Shown: positions 7,763-15,707, counted from the first letter of the stretch. The stretch: 16,441 bases of DNA from an uncultured Bacillota bacterium (GCA_937960725.1 CALGOY010000205.1:1-16441); one strand, 5' to 3'. A program made the numbers and translations. Notes: generated from the sequence alone by a model not told the origin.

Positions 7763-9472
7763 TCATTTATAAAGTTTAATATACTCTTTAATATCACGTT
7801 CTGAACCAGACAGAACTTTAAAAGCATGTAAAGTTTCAATAATATTTCTATCTAAAGGATTGAGTATGGCCGCATCTAAACCCATAGCTAAAGCCATGGC
7901 TAGATAAGTGCGATTCAAAAGGCTTCTATTGGGAAGGCCGTAGGATACATTGCTTATGCCGAGAATTGTCGGAGTTTTTAATTCCTTCTTGACTAATTCT
8001 ATCGCTTTTAATGTTTCCATTGCTTCCCGCTGATTATTGGATGCGGTTAACACCAGGCAGTCGATAATTATATTTTCTCGGGAAATACCCCATTTTTCCG
8101 CTTCATCCACAATATTTGCAGCTATTTCAAAACGTTCTTCTGCTGAAGCCGGTATTCCTTTTTCATCTAAAGTCAAAGCTATTAGACAAGTGCCGTATTT
8201 CTTCGCTATAGGAAATATCGCTTCCATGGAGGCTTTCGTTCCACTAACGGAGTTTATTATAGGCTTTCCATTGTAAATCCTTACCGCTGCCTCAATAACC
8301 TCTGGATCTGTGCTATCTATCTGCAGGGGAATATTAACCATGCTCTGGATCTCGCGGATTGCCTGCACCATGGTTTCCTTCTCATCTATATCGGATATAC
8401 ATACATTAACATCCAATATATCCGCCCCTGCCTCTCTCTGCTCGATTGCTTCATCTACAATATAATAAAAATCCTTTTCCTTCAGGGCCTTTGCCATATC
8501 CTCTTTTCCCGTAGGATTAATCCGCTCCCCGATTATTTTAAAAGCTCTCCCCAACACTACTGTCTTAGATGAAGATGAGGCTGCTGTTATTCTTTCATTA
8601 TTGATTAACAAGGGATTAGCATCGGACGTAGCCTTTCTAACTGCCTCTATAAATTCAGGAGAAGTTCCGCAGCATCCACCTATTACTCTGACCCCTTTAT
8701 CCACCATCTGCTTAGCATATTGAGCAAACTCTTCTGGTGACATTTCAAACTTGGTTTCTCCATTCTCTAATTTGGGAAGTCCTGCATTAGGTTGAGCTAT
8801 CACAGGCACATGGGAATATTTGAGAAACTCTTCTATAATGGGCAGCAAATCTTTTGGTCCGAGGGAGCAATTAACTCCTAAAGCATCCACCCCCAAAGCT
8901 TCCAGTATGGTTACTGCTGTTAGCGGATCCGTCCCCATCAGGGTTCTACCAGATTTGTCAAAGGTCAAAGTACAGAAGACAGGAAGAGATGAGTTTTCCT
9001 TAGCTGCCAGCACAGCTGCTTTGGCTTCATAAATATCTGTCAATGTTTCAATAATGACTAGATCGGCACCCGAATCAGCTCCCACCCTTACCTGCCTGGC
9101 AACTGATTCATAGACTTCCTCAAAAGTCAAGCTTCCACTAGGTTCCATAAGCTGCCCTACTGGGCCTATGTCTAAAGCAACCCAGCGCTCTCCTGCTGCC
9201 TCCCTTGCTATGGATACTGCTTTTTCTACTACTTCTTCTACTGTATAGCCGGTATTTGCTAATTTATATTGGTTAGCTCCAAAGGTGTTTGTAGTAATCA
9301 CATCGGCCCCTGCTTGCAGATAGGCCCGGTGAATGGACAAAATAACATCGGGATTAGTCATGTTGTAAATTTCCGGCGGATGCCCTGCCTTTAACCCTGC
9401 CCGCTGTACCATGGTTCCCATGGCACCATCCAGGTAGATAATAGAATATTCCATAGCCTTTCTAATATCCAC
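7763..9472 (-). CDS. MetH-like homocysteine methyltransferase: homocysteine and pterin domains, no B12 domain
   Basis: This 569-residue cytoplasmic enzyme of the methionine branch has two domains. Residues about 5-285 are a homocysteine S-methyltransferase barrel with the zinc ligands in NCSLGP (C202) and GGCCGTSPE (C267, C268). Residues about 308-560 are a pterin-binding methyltetrahydrofolate domain with IGERINPTGKED (314-325), DVNV (354-357), IDSTDPEVIEAA (385-396) and GISNVSYGLPNR (505-516). Full MetH continues with a cobalamin cap and a Rossmann domain, usually reaching about 800 residues or more in clostridia. Here translation stops cleanly after the pterin domain, 54 bp before the convergent lacI end, with no remnant. 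The corrinoid subunit must then be supplied in trans, or the enzyme does something else. The start is GTG 9472 with AAGGGAG upstream. It lies 103 bp after the Fur-family gene. Confidence 0.88.
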   Translation of the reverse strand: MDIRKAMEYSIIYLDGAMGTMVQRAGLKAGHPPEIYNMTNPDVILSIHRAYLQAGADVITTNTFGANQYKLANTGYTVEEVVEKAVSIAREAAGERWVALDIGPVGQLMEPSGSLTFEEVYESVARQVRVGADSGADLVIIETLTDIYEAKAAVLAAKENSSLPVFCTLTFDKSGRTLMGTDPLTAVTILEALGVDALGVNCSLGPKDLLPIIEEFLKYSHVPVIAQPNAGLPKLENGETKFEMSPEEFAQYAKQMVDKGVRVIGGCCGTSPEFIEAVRKATSDANPLLINNERITAASSSSKTVVLGRAFKIIGERINPTGKEDMAKALKEKDFYYIVDEAIEQREAGADILDVNVCISDIDEKETMVQAIREIQSMVNIPLQIDSTDPEVIEAAVRIYNGKPIINSVSGTKASMEAIFPIAKKYGTCLIALTLDEKGIPASAEERFEIAANIVDEAEKWGISRENIIIDCLVLTASNNQREAMETLKAIELVKKELKTPTILGISNVSYGLPNRSLLNRTYLAMALAMGLDAAILNPLDRNIIETLHAFKVLSGSERDIKEYIKLYK

Positions 9473-9575
9473 GGCAATTCTCCCTTTCTTTATAAGGTTA
9501 TTAAATAATGCCTTACCCTATATCTTTATCCATATTAATATCGCCAATGAACTTATATCAAGGCAAACTTGTCAT

Positions 9576-10016
9576 TTAATCAGCTGCTGTTGTTGACTCC
9601 TTCTCCCGCATACATCCCCTGCAAAAACCATATATTTCAAACCGATGCTCTATAGGCACAAAATCTCGAGTGGGTGGCATATGTTTAAAGGGGCAGAAAT
9701 CCGTCTTTTGAATCTTTCCACAGCCCTTACAGATCATGTGGTGGTAGTGCTTGTCCGACCATTTCAATTCATAATATGAGGCTCCCCGCCCCAATTCTAG
9801 CTGCAAGACTAGCCCTTCCTCTACCAGCATTTCTAAATTCCTATATACCGTTGAGAAGTTAACACTAGGATTTTTCTTTATAATCTGCTGAAAAAGCTCC
9901 TGGGCTGTAGTCGGCACCTTTATTTCTGCAAGGGCATCAAGCAGCGACTCCCGCTGCTTAGTAAGCTTATAGCCCCTATCCCGCAGCTCCTCCTTCAATT
10001 TTGCGATGTCATTCAT
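9576..10016 (-). CDS. Fur-family metal-responsive transcriptional regulator
   Basis: This 146-residue protein of normal Fur length has an N-terminal winged helix (about 8-75, with TKQRESLLDAL and the recognition-helix region VNFSTVYRNLEMLVEEGLV). A C-terminal metal-binding dimerisation domain follows. Structural-zinc cysteines are present as CKGC (C96, C99) and CRGC (C132, C135), and HYHHMIC (H90, H92, H93) provides regulatory-metal ligands. The sequence alone does not separate Fur, Zur and PerR. It starts 27 bp after thrB on the same strand with GGGGTGG ahead of ATG 10016, so the two are probably co-transcribed, with the MetH-like gene following. Whether it regulates these neighbours is unknown; I see no convincing Fur box in the flanking gaps. 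Confidence 0.92.
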   Translation of the reverse strand: MNDIAKLKEELRDRGYKLTKQRESLLDALAEIKVPTTAQELFQQIIKKNPSVNFSTVYRNLEMLVEEGLVLQLELGRGASYYELKWSDKHYHHMICKGCGKIQKTDFCPFKHMPPTRDFVPIEHRFEIYGFCRGCMREKESTTAAD

Positions 10017-10043
10017 CCTAAGCCACCCCTTCCCACTGCAATG

Positions 10044-10937
10044 CTATAAAACTTGAACACCCCTGCTGCATATATCGGCTATTTCAACAGTCCATCTTCC
10101 ATTTAGCCTATCTACTATCTGCTGCATCTCCCGTTGAAACCGCTGATAATCTTTATCCAATACCGCAATTATGGTCGGGCCTGCACCGCTTAAAAAAACT
10201 CCCTTGGCACCTAATGCCATCGCCTGGCTAGTTATTTCATCCCAATTGGGTATCAAGCCCTTCCGGTAAGGCTGATGGATTCGATCTTGCATGCCTACAT
10301 AGAGATTTTCCAAATTCCCAGTCAAAAATGCCGCTGTTACAAGGGCAGTCCTAGATATATTAAACACCGCATCCTTTACCGTTAGGGTCTCCGGAATAAT
10401 TTTTCTTGCTTTTTTAGTCGATAAATAAAAATCTGGAATAATCAATGCAAATTTAATATTTTTCGAAGGATCAAACCGAAATTTAACTACCCTATCACCA
10501 TCCAAGCAAGCAATGACCATCCCGCCTTCCAAAGCCGGTAGCACATTGTCTGGATGCCCATCCATTTCAACTGCCATCTTCATAATTTCACATTTGCTCA
10601 AGAGTCTGCCTGTAAGCTCATTGGCAGCAGTTAATCCCCCTACAATACAGGCAGCACTGCTTCCCAAACCGCGGGTCAATGGAATATTATTTATAAGATT
10701 TATTCTAAGTCCTTTAGCCGGATAACCTACCCTATTAAACACCTTTTTCATTGCTACGTATACTAGATTGCTGTCGTCCTGTGGGATTTCGTCTTTTTGT
10801 TCCTCTGGAACGCAGATCTCTAAGCCTTCTATTTTTTCCTCCACTTCTATTATATTATATATATTTAAGGCCAATCCCAGACAATCAAATCCTGGGCCTA
10901 GATTTGTTGTAGTAGCCGGTACTTTAACCCTTATCAA
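10044..10937 (-). CDS. thrB: Homoserine kinase
   Basis: This 297-residue GHMP-family kinase phosphorylates homoserine with ATP to O-phosphohomoserine, the branch point to threonine (and, in some organisms, methionine). Diagnostic features are the N-terminal VPATTTNLGPGFDCLGLAL block, the ATP-binding loop RGLGSSAA (89-96), MDGHPDNVLPALEGG near 128-139, and the C-terminal GVFLSGAGPTIIAV motif. Length is normal. The start is TTG 10937: it matches the family N-terminus (M-I-R-V), an AGGGAG lies about 12 bases upstream, and no in-frame ATG exists before a stop. It heads a cluster with the Fur-family regulator and the MetH-like gene, linking threonine and methionine metabolism from homoserine. Confidence 0.95.
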   Translation of the reverse strand: MIRVKVPATTTNLGPGFDCLGLALNIYNIIEVEEKIEGLEICVPEEQKDEIPQDDSNLVYVAMKKVFNRVGYPAKGLRINLINNIPLTRGLGSSAACIVGGLTAANELTGRLLSKCEIMKMAVEMDGHPDNVLPALEGGMVIACLDGDRVVKFRFDPSKNIKFALIIPDFYLSTKKARKIIPETLTVKDAVFNISRTALVTAAFLTGNLENLYVGMQDRIHQPYRKGLIPNWDEITSQAMALGAKGVFLSGAGPTIIAVLDKDYQRFQREMQQIVDRLNGRWTVEIADICSRGVQVL

Positions 10938-10972
10938 GTCTAACTACACTCCCTCTATGTCTATTTCCAAAC

Positions 10973-10978
10973 ATTATA
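10973..10978 (-). promoter_or_regulatory. Possible thrB -10 box
   Basis: A perfect TATAAT on the minus strand lies about 35 bp upstream of the thrB TTG start. No good -35 hexamer is visible at 16-18 bp, only T-rich sequence, so support is limited. Confidence 0.3.
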
Positions 10979-11112
10979 TCATAAAACTTAATAAAAAAAT
11001 ATATTTGCTGTAATTTATTTGAATCGTTTTATACATAAACTGTATAACTATCCACAAATTAGGTAAACATATAATTGAATATATACCCTAATTTCATCTA
11101 ATGCATGATTTC

Positions 11113-11141
11113 TTGAAAATAAGCTCGTAACGGAGTATAAT
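11113..11141 (+). promoter_or_regulatory. murC promoter, sigma-A type, with leader
   Basis: TTGAAA (11113-11118), a 17-bp spacer and a perfect TATAAT (11136-11141) make a strong promoter 112 bp upstream of the murC start. The roughly 315-bp gap between thrB and murC otherwise holds AT-rich DNA. In the leader are a small inverted repeat (TAGTAC 11210-11215 with GTACTA 11228-11233) and a competing one (CTCAG 11218-11222 with CTGAG 11236-11240) that ends at the GAGAGGTG ribosome-binding site. Both are too short to call a riboswitch. Confidence 0.65.
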
Positions 11142-11252
11142 AAGTTAGTATGGAAGTTGAATAAACCTTAATTTAAATAGTATATATTAAGTTATTTCTG
11201 ACTTGTATCTAGTACTGCTCAGGCTAGGTACTAAACTGAGAGGTGTATATAG

Positions 11253-12677
11253 ATGAGTTCTATTCATATAAAAGATTTAAAAGGAGGCCACATCCATTTT
11301 GTCGGTATCGGCGGAATAAGCATGAGCGGCCTTGCCGAGTTTTTGTTTCGCAATGGATATAAAGTTACAGGTTCGGATGTTGCCGAATCCTATATTACCA
11401 GAGATTTGGCGAGTAAAGGTATTCCCATTACTATTGGACATAAAGCTTCGAATGTGGAAGGGGCCGATCTTGTAGTATACACTGCAGCTATTATTACCAG
11501 CGGTAAAAATCCGGAAATGGAACAGGCAAATAAATTAAATATTCCTACCATGAACCGTGCTGTATTGCTCGGACAAATTATGGAAGGATTTCCCCATGCA
11601 ATAGCCATATCCGGAACCCATGGCAAAACCACAACCACATCTATGCTTGCCCTTATCATGGACAGAGCCAATTTAGATCCTACCGTATTCTTAGGAGGAA
11701 AGCTGGACGAAATTGGAGGCAATGTTAAAATCGGAAATAGCCCCTATTTTCTAGCAGAAGCCTGTGAGTTTTCTGGAAGCTTTTTAGAAATGCATCCATA
11801 TATAGCCGTTATCCTTAATATAGATAATGATCATTTAGATTATTTTAAGGATATGGGGCATCTATACCGATCATTTTTAGATTTTGCCAACCTGGTCCCG
11901 AAAGGCGGATTTGTAGTTGGCTGTACAGATGATCCTCTAGTAGACAAGCTCTTAGGAGAAGTAAATAGAAATGTTATCAGTTATGGCATTGAAAAAAAAG
12001 CAGATTGGATAGCAGACGAAATAAAATATGATTCGATGGGCTGCCCGTCTTTTCATGTTTTATATAAAGGACAGGACATGGGCTGGTTTAACCTCCGGAT
12101 TCCAGGCAAACATAACGTATATAATGCATTGGCCGCTATAGCCGTTGCTTGGACCACAGGAATTTCAAGAGAAGTAATCTACCAAGGTCTAGCCTCTTAC
12201 AGAGGTACCCAGCGCCGGTTTGAAGTAAAGGGGAAAGTCAATGGCGTAACTATAGTCGATGATTACGGCCACCATCCAACAGAAATAAAAGCTACGTTAG
12301 CTGCAGCCCAAAACTATCCCCATAATAAAATATGGTGTGTTTTCCAACCCTATACCTTCTCCCGAACGAAGCTATTATTCAATGAGTTTGTCGACGCTTT
12401 CGACGATGCCGATGAGGTAATTATTACCGATATAATGGGCGGAAGAGAACAAGATACTGGGCTTATTCATGCAAGGGAATTAGTAGAAGCTATTAAAGCC
12501 AAGGGAAAATCTTGCAGGTACCTGCCAACATTTGATGATGTGGTCAACTTCTTATCCACCAGCGCCCAATCTGGAGACCTAGTAATCACTACAGGATGCG
12601 GCAATGTATATTTAGCAGCTGAAATGCTGGTAGAGCGGATGGAAAAGGACCTACAAACTATTAAATCCCAAACATAA
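11253..12677 (+). CDS. murC: UDP-N-acetylmuramate--L-alanine ligase
   Basis: This 474-residue cytoplasmic Mur ligase adds L-alanine to UDP-N-acetylmuramic acid, using ATP, in the first step of peptidoglycan stem-peptide synthesis. The N-terminal UDP-binding Rossmann domain carries HFVGIGGISMSGLAEF (15-30). The central ATPase domain has the P-loop SGTHGKTTT (120-128) and ILNIDNDHLDYF (187-198). The C-terminal domain holds RRFEVKG and DDYGHHPTEIKATL (336-349), which are MurC-specific. Length is normal and complete. ATG 11253 has a GAGAGGTG site. The gene is monocistronic, with its own promoter and a terminator overlapping the stop, between the divergent thrB cluster and the convergent esterase. 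Confidence 0.97.
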   Translation: MSSIHIKDLKGGHIHFVGIGGISMSGLAEFLFRNGYKVTGSDVAESYITRDLASKGIPITIGHKASNVEGADLVVYTAAIITSGKNPEMEQANKLNIPTMNRAVLLGQIMEGFPHAIAISGTHGKTTTTSMLALIMDRANLDPTVFLGGKLDEIGGNVKIGNSPYFLAEACEFSGSFLEMHPYIAVILNIDNDHLDYFKDMGHLYRSFLDFANLVPKGGFVVGCTDDPLVDKLLGEVNRNVISYGIEKKADWIADEIKYDSMGCPSFHVLYKGQDMGWFNLRIPGKHNVYNALAAIAVAWTTGISREVIYQGLASYRGTQRRFEVKGKVNGVTIVDDYGHHPTEIKATLAAAQNYPHNKIWCVFQPYTFSRTKLLFNEFVDAFDDADEVIITDIMGGREQDTGLIHARELVEAIKAKGKSCRYLPTFDDVVNFLSTSAQSGDLVITTGCGNVYLAAEMLVERMEKDLQTIKSQT

Positions 12678-12708
12678 AAAATGGGGTTAAAACCCCATTT
12701 TTTATGTT
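12671..12708. terminator. Bidirectional rho-independent terminator
   Basis: This is a perfect inverted repeat with arms 12671-12688 and 12691-12708. The core is GGGG-TTAAAA-CCCC, and A-rich and T-rich flanks give a T-tract on both strands. It overlaps the murC stop codon (12675-12677). It probably terminates both murC and the convergent esterase unit, which ends 95 bp to the right. Confidence 0.92.
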
Positions 12709-12802
12709 CCAATAGCCTAATAGCCTAAATTTAAGCTAGCACCCCTATTTATATAATATTGCGAAAAACTCTTCATTTTAGCTGACATGAATCGGCCTTT
12801 TA

Positions 12803-13603
12803 CTAGCACTCTCCAGTAAACCCTATACTTTTAAGCCATTTCTCGCACAATTTAGTCCATACTTTAACCTGAGGATGCTCTTGTGCCAATCCAAGGCCAT
12901 GACGGCCATCAGGAAAAACATGTAGTTCAAAAGGCACTTTATTTTTACTTAACGCACTGGCAAAAAGCAGGCTATTTTCAACTGGCACTCCAGAATCATT
13001 CGCAGTATGCCACAAAAATGTAGGGGGAGTATCAGCAGTTACCTGAGTTTCATTGGACAGCAAAGTTATCATATCTTGCGAAGGGTTGTCTCCTAATAAG
13101 GATCTCATAGAACCGTCATGGCGAAATTCTCCAAAGCTTATAACCGGGTAGCACAAAATCATTGCATCTGGCCTGCAGCTAATCCTTTCAATTGGATCAT
13201 CTGAATTTGCATCCCCCAAATCAAAATGGGTGCCAACAGTTGAAGCTAAGTGTCCCCCTGCCGAAAATCCTAAAACTCCTATTCGGTCAGGGTCTATGTT
13301 CCATTCTTTAGCGTGGTATCTCACATATCTAATAGCTCTTTTAGCATCCAAAAGGGGATAAGGATATCTATAAGGGCTTACCCTATACTCTAGAACAAAG
13401 GCAGATATACCTATAGAATTTAGCCAAAGGGCTACCGGTTCCCCTTCGTGATACGCTCTATGACTATATCCTCCCCCTGGAAATACGATAACAGCGCCAG
13501 TAGGCTTCTGCGTATCTATTATGTATGGAATAATTGCAGGAATATGTTCGCTTAATTCGGGATCAAACCCCGGTATATCTTTTTCTTCCCATAAACTAAT
13601 CAT
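12803..13603 (-). CDS. Alpha/beta-hydrolase esterase, acetyl-esterase/lipase-like
   Basis: This 266-residue soluble hydrolase has no signal peptide. The oxyanion-hole motif is VFPGGGYSHRAYHEGEPVA (39-57), and the nucleophile elbow is GFSAGGHLAS (S114). The acid is predicted in HTANDSGVPV (D203) and the base in DGRHGLGL (H235). This pattern matches the cytoplasmic acetyl-xylan or carbohydrate-acetyl esterases of the BD-FAE/Axe group, which remove acetyl or acyl groups from imported sugars; the substrate here is inferred. The start ATG 13603 has GGGAGG seven bases upstream and overlaps the preceding chimeric ORF by 4 bp (ATGA), implying translational coupling. A stub copy of its first about 24 codons lies at 15906-16022. 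Confidence 0.9.
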   Translation of the reverse strand: MISLWEEKDIPGFDPELSEHIPAIIPYIIDTQKPTGAVIVFPGGGYSHRAYHEGEPVALWLNSIGISAFVLEYRVSPYRYPYPLLDAKRAIRYVRYHAKEWNIDPDRIGVLGFSAGGHLASTVGTHFDLGDANSDDPIERISCRPDAMILCYPVISFGEFRHDGSMRSLLGDNPSQDMITLLSNETQVTADTPPTFLWHTANDSGVPVENSLLFASALSKNKVPFELHVFPDGRHGLGLAQEHPQVKVWTKLCEKWLKSIGFTGEC

Positions 13604-13779
13604 ACTATCGCCTCCCTTAAATTATAAACAAGTTCACAGCTGTCTTTAATTATATACGGTCCCTTATCAAAATGGGAAGTATTTCCGTAAATTTTCGAAT
13701 GATATTTTTTATCCAATCTATATAGGATTTTATTTCCTTTATCAGTTACACAAAGTATTAAGAGACTGTCTCCAATTCG
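13551..13779. repeat. Direct repeat, copy 1 (gene end / esterase start)
   Basis: It matches 15970-16201 in the same orientation. The first 119 bp (13551-13669) are identical to 15970-16088 base for base. Similarity then drops abruptly but remains recognisable up to the shared TCTCCAATTCG. The repeat covers the 3' end of one gene and the 5' end of the esterase. Confidence 0.93.
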
Positions 13780-13875
13780 ACCGCCATAAATAGCTTTTTC
13801 AATAGTTTCTGCATTCACCTTGCTAAATTCTTTTTTGATATCTTTATGAGATATAAATGCATCCCACTTAACCAC
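13600..13875 (-). pseudogene. Chimeric ORF: phage-gene remnant fused to the C-terminus of an unrecognised protein
   Basis: The open frame has 91 codons from GTG 13875. The last about 60 residues (from RIGDSLL through VTDKGNKILYRLDKKY to ELVYNLREAIV) match the C-terminus of the partial gene at 16019-16441. The first about 28 residues (including ISHKDIKKEFSKVN) instead continue, in a shifted frame, the decayed CPWDSG phage-type gene just upstream. The ORF therefore looks like the product of a rearrangement, not a native gene. No Shine-Dalgarno is evident at the GTG. It may still be translated, since its end overlaps the esterase start by 4 bp. I do not recognise the parent family. Confidence 0.65.
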
Positions 13876-14294
13876 TGTCCCATGGACAACTAAATCCAGT
13901 TGTGTCCACTGTTATAGCTGAGTGATCATATAAATAGAGTGGAAGTATAACATTCTTTTCCTCAGCGGGTTCATGCAAATCGCTAATATAAAGTGGATCA
14001 AGTAGAGTATCAAAAATTAAGTCTTTTTCAGCTTTAGTGTATAAATAATCATACTCATATCATTTTTGAAAGTAGCCACCATAGGATTAGATATAACATT
14101 TTTTATTTTTTGCAGAATATTTTAATTTTGTACTTTTAGCATTACCTTGCTTAACATATTTAATAACTTTGTTTAGGGAAACTGTTGTTCTCACAAGTTC
14201 TGCTAAAAATTCTCTAGGATTATCATAGTTATGTTTATCACCAAGGTCATATCTTCTATGCCATGCAATCATCCTTCATGTAAATATCACTCAT
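13792..14294 (-). pseudogene. Decayed phage-type gene (CPWDSG family)
   Basis: Fragments of one gene are spread over different frames. ATG 14294, with AAGGGGC upstream, reads MSDIYMK. A frame change near 14273 follows, then IAWHRRYDLGDKHNYDNPRE (14272 onward) to a stop at 14087. A shifted frame then resumes with LPLYLYDHSAITVDTT and FSCPWDSG (about 13870-13930), hits a TAA at 13870-13868 and another at 13846-13844. It finishes as KDIKKEFSKVN in the 91-codon chimera. HRRYNLGDKH... and ...LYDHSGITM...FSCPWDSGQVG... are conserved blocks that I recall from an uncharacterised family common in Firmicutes phages. Two frameshifts, two stops and a short middle part mark it as dead. Confidence 0.8.
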
Positions 14295-14673
14295 TGTAAG
14301 TGCCCCTTGTATAAAACTTCCCATTTAATTAAATTATTTGGGATAAATTTATAAAATTTGTTTGCTTTTACAAATTATTGTGCTATTATATAGATAAACG
14401 GTTTTACTATCAGATTATAAATTTAATTAGTCATAAATAAATATTTATGCATTGAATATTTATACTTTTTTACAACATAATGTAGCAATTTTTCGAGCTA
14501 CTTACATTGAAGTCTACTTATACAGGGACACAATTTACTGACTAAATATACAATATGTCTAAAAGCAAGTAATATATAATGGGGGGTGTTTTTATTCGTA
14601 TAACGAATTAATATTAATAGTATTTCTAATTAATAACATTAATAAAGCAATGCAAAAGGAGGGCGGATTTTAA
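14295..14673. other. AT-rich intergenic leader before the secreted-protein gene
   Basis: No coding sequence is recognised in this roughly 380-bp gap. It holds several short inverted repeats: CATAAATA-AA-TATTTATG (14432-14449); GTAGC/GCTAC around a 10-base loop (14482-14501); and ATTCGT-ATA-ACGAAT (14594-14608), listed separately. A perfect TATAAT occurs at 14575-14580 but lacks a convincing -35 box. Immediately before the next gene is a strong AAAGGAGGG ribosome-binding site (14655-14663). Confidence 0.6.
14594..14608. promoter_or_regulatory. Perfect palindrome, candidate operator
   Basis: ATTCGT-ATA-ACGAAT is a perfect 6-bp inverted repeat with a 3-bp centre, unusually CG-bearing for this AT-rich leader. 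It lies 14 bp downstream of the TATAAT at 14575-14580 and 66 bp before the secreted-protein start. Size and position fit a dimeric repressor operator. The cognate regulator is not identified. Confidence 0.4.
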
Positions 14674-15435
14674 ATGAGAAAAAGACTCATAAAAGTGTGT
14701 GCCGTATTACTTGTTAACTTACTGTTAATCTCCTCTCCTGCTTTTGCTTTTTATCAAGAAAATGATAACAATTTGGATTCGATGATAGCTGAATTAAAAA
14801 AAGAAGGTCATAATATTATTAGAACTATAAATAGTGAGGGTTACGAGACTATTATAGTTGATAATGGAGCTGAAATAATTGTAAAAATTCCAGTAGAAGA
14901 TATTCTAAGAAAGAGACCAGATTTAAAAGAAGCTTACAATCAAATAATAGAAGAACACAATGAATCCATTATAACTCCAAATGCTGGTATTTCCCCTGGT
15001 GGTAAGCTTTATACTACCGTTAAATATGTGTTTAAAAGTTCTCTACCATACTTCGACCCAACAAAAGATATTGTTTGGAGGTTTAACAATACAACTTCGC
15101 AATGGGTAAAAGCACAGCTAAGCGGGCAAACTACAGCATCATGTTTCATTTCTTCAGAATATAATGTTGCATCTAAAACGGCATTAGAAAAAAGTTTTGA
15201 AGTAGTTGCAGGTGTAAAATTAAATTTTTCATTAACACAATCAGTTACTACTGAATACGGAACACAAATTGATGTAGCTCCCAAAATGAGCTATACAATA
15301 TATTCACAAACTCATTATCGTGTTTACGGTTATCAGGAAGAATATTGGTTTTGGGGTACTCTAGTAGACAGTGTTCCATTAGGTGTATTTAAACCAGTAG
15401 GATTTGAATGGACTTTAGAGCGTAAAAGCATATAA
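14674..15435 (+). CDS. Secreted beta-rich protein of unknown function
   Basis: This 253-residue protein has a clear Sec signal peptide (residues 1-25, cleavage after SPAFA). The mature N-terminal half (26-105) is charged and contains HNIIRTINSEGYETIIVDNG and a helical stretch with RPDLKEAYNQIIEEHNE. From about 110 the chain alternates polar and hydrophobic residues (KLYTTVKYVFKSS; SFEVVAGVKLNFSLTQSVTT; KMSYTIYSQTHYRVYGYQEE), as expected for long amphipathic beta hairpins. I do not recognise the family. The Ser/Thr-rich strands recall aerolysin-type or other secreted beta-sheet proteins, but that is only a resemblance. ATG 14674 has a near-perfect AAAGGAGGG site. It is followed after 26 bp by a small membrane-protein gene and a terminator, so the two form a unit. 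It lies between phage remnants and a duplicated junction. Confidence 0.75.
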   Translation: MRKRLIKVCAVLLVNLLLISSPAFAFYQENDNNLDSMIAELKKEGHNIIRTINSEGYETIIVDNGAEIIVKIPVEDILRKRPDLKEAYNQIIEEHNESIITPNAGISPGGKLYTTVKYVFKSSLPYFDPTKDIVWRFNNTTSQWVKAQLSGQTTASCFISSEYNVASKTALEKSFEVVAGVKLNFSLTQSVTTEYGTQIDVAPKMSYTIYSQTHYRVYGYQEEYWFWGTLVDSVPLGVFKPVGFEWTLERKSI

Positions 15436-15461
15436 ATAATATCGGAAAGGAATAGATTAAA

Positions 15462-15707
15462 ATGCATAAATATAGTAAACTTGGTGCAGTTTTCATATTA
15501 ATTCCTTATATAATGAATGTTTTAATAAATATAGTAGATTTTATTATGGGAAAAATTGATTTATATGTATTAGGTCGAGGACCAATTAATTCAATAAAAA
15601 TATATAATTTTAAAATTTATTCAATAATGTTGGTAGCAATAGGAATATTTCTTTTAGCATTTGATTTTATATATAATTATAAAAACATAAAATCTAATAA
15701 AAAATAG
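15462..15707 (+). CDS. Small two-helix membrane protein
   Basis: This 81-residue protein has two predicted transmembrane helices (about 7-28, LGAVFILIPYIMNVLINIVD; and 52-73, IYSIMLVAIGIFLLAFDFIY). A short loop containing KIDLYVLGRGPINS separates them, and the tail is basic (YKNIKSNKK). Both termini are probably cytoplasmic. I do not recognise the family. GGAAAGG about 11 bases upstream supports ATG 15462. It follows the secreted-protein gene by 26 bp and is the last gene before a hairpin terminator, so it is very likely co-expressed. Its size, topology and position resemble immunity or accessory proteins of secreted toxins, which is an inference from layout only. Confidence 0.7.
   Translation: MHKYSKLGAVFILIPYIMNVLINIVDFIMGKIDLYVLGRGPINSIKIYNFKIYSIMLVAIGIFLLAFDFIYNYKNIKSNKK

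Noticed and set aside
7763..9472. Antisense open frames inside the MetH-like gene (for example 8037-8276 and 8820-9032 on the plus strand)
   Set aside because: They lie opposite a clear enzyme gene, lack ribosome-binding sites and encode low-complexity, Ser-rich non-protein-like sequence.
9473..9575. Possible SAM riboswitch or T-box before the MetH-like gene
   Set aside because: The gap is only 103 bp and shows neither the conserved SAM-I core, a T-box sequence nor a terminator hairpin.
11210..11240. Leader hairpins before murC (TAGTAC/GTACTA and CTCAG/CTGAG)
   Set aside because: The stems are only 5-6 bp with 12-13 base loops and no T-tract. They are not strong enough for a riboswitch or attenuator call.
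11390..11722. Minus-strand open frame inside murC
   Set aside because: It is a shadow of the murC coding sequence, with no ribosome-binding site or recognisable protein features.
14594..14608. loxP-like or dif-like recombination site
   Set aside because: Only the short TTCGTATA/TATAACGAA similarity is present. The spacer is 3 bp and the arms 6 bp, far from the 13-bp arms and 8-bp spacer or the 28-bp dif organisation.
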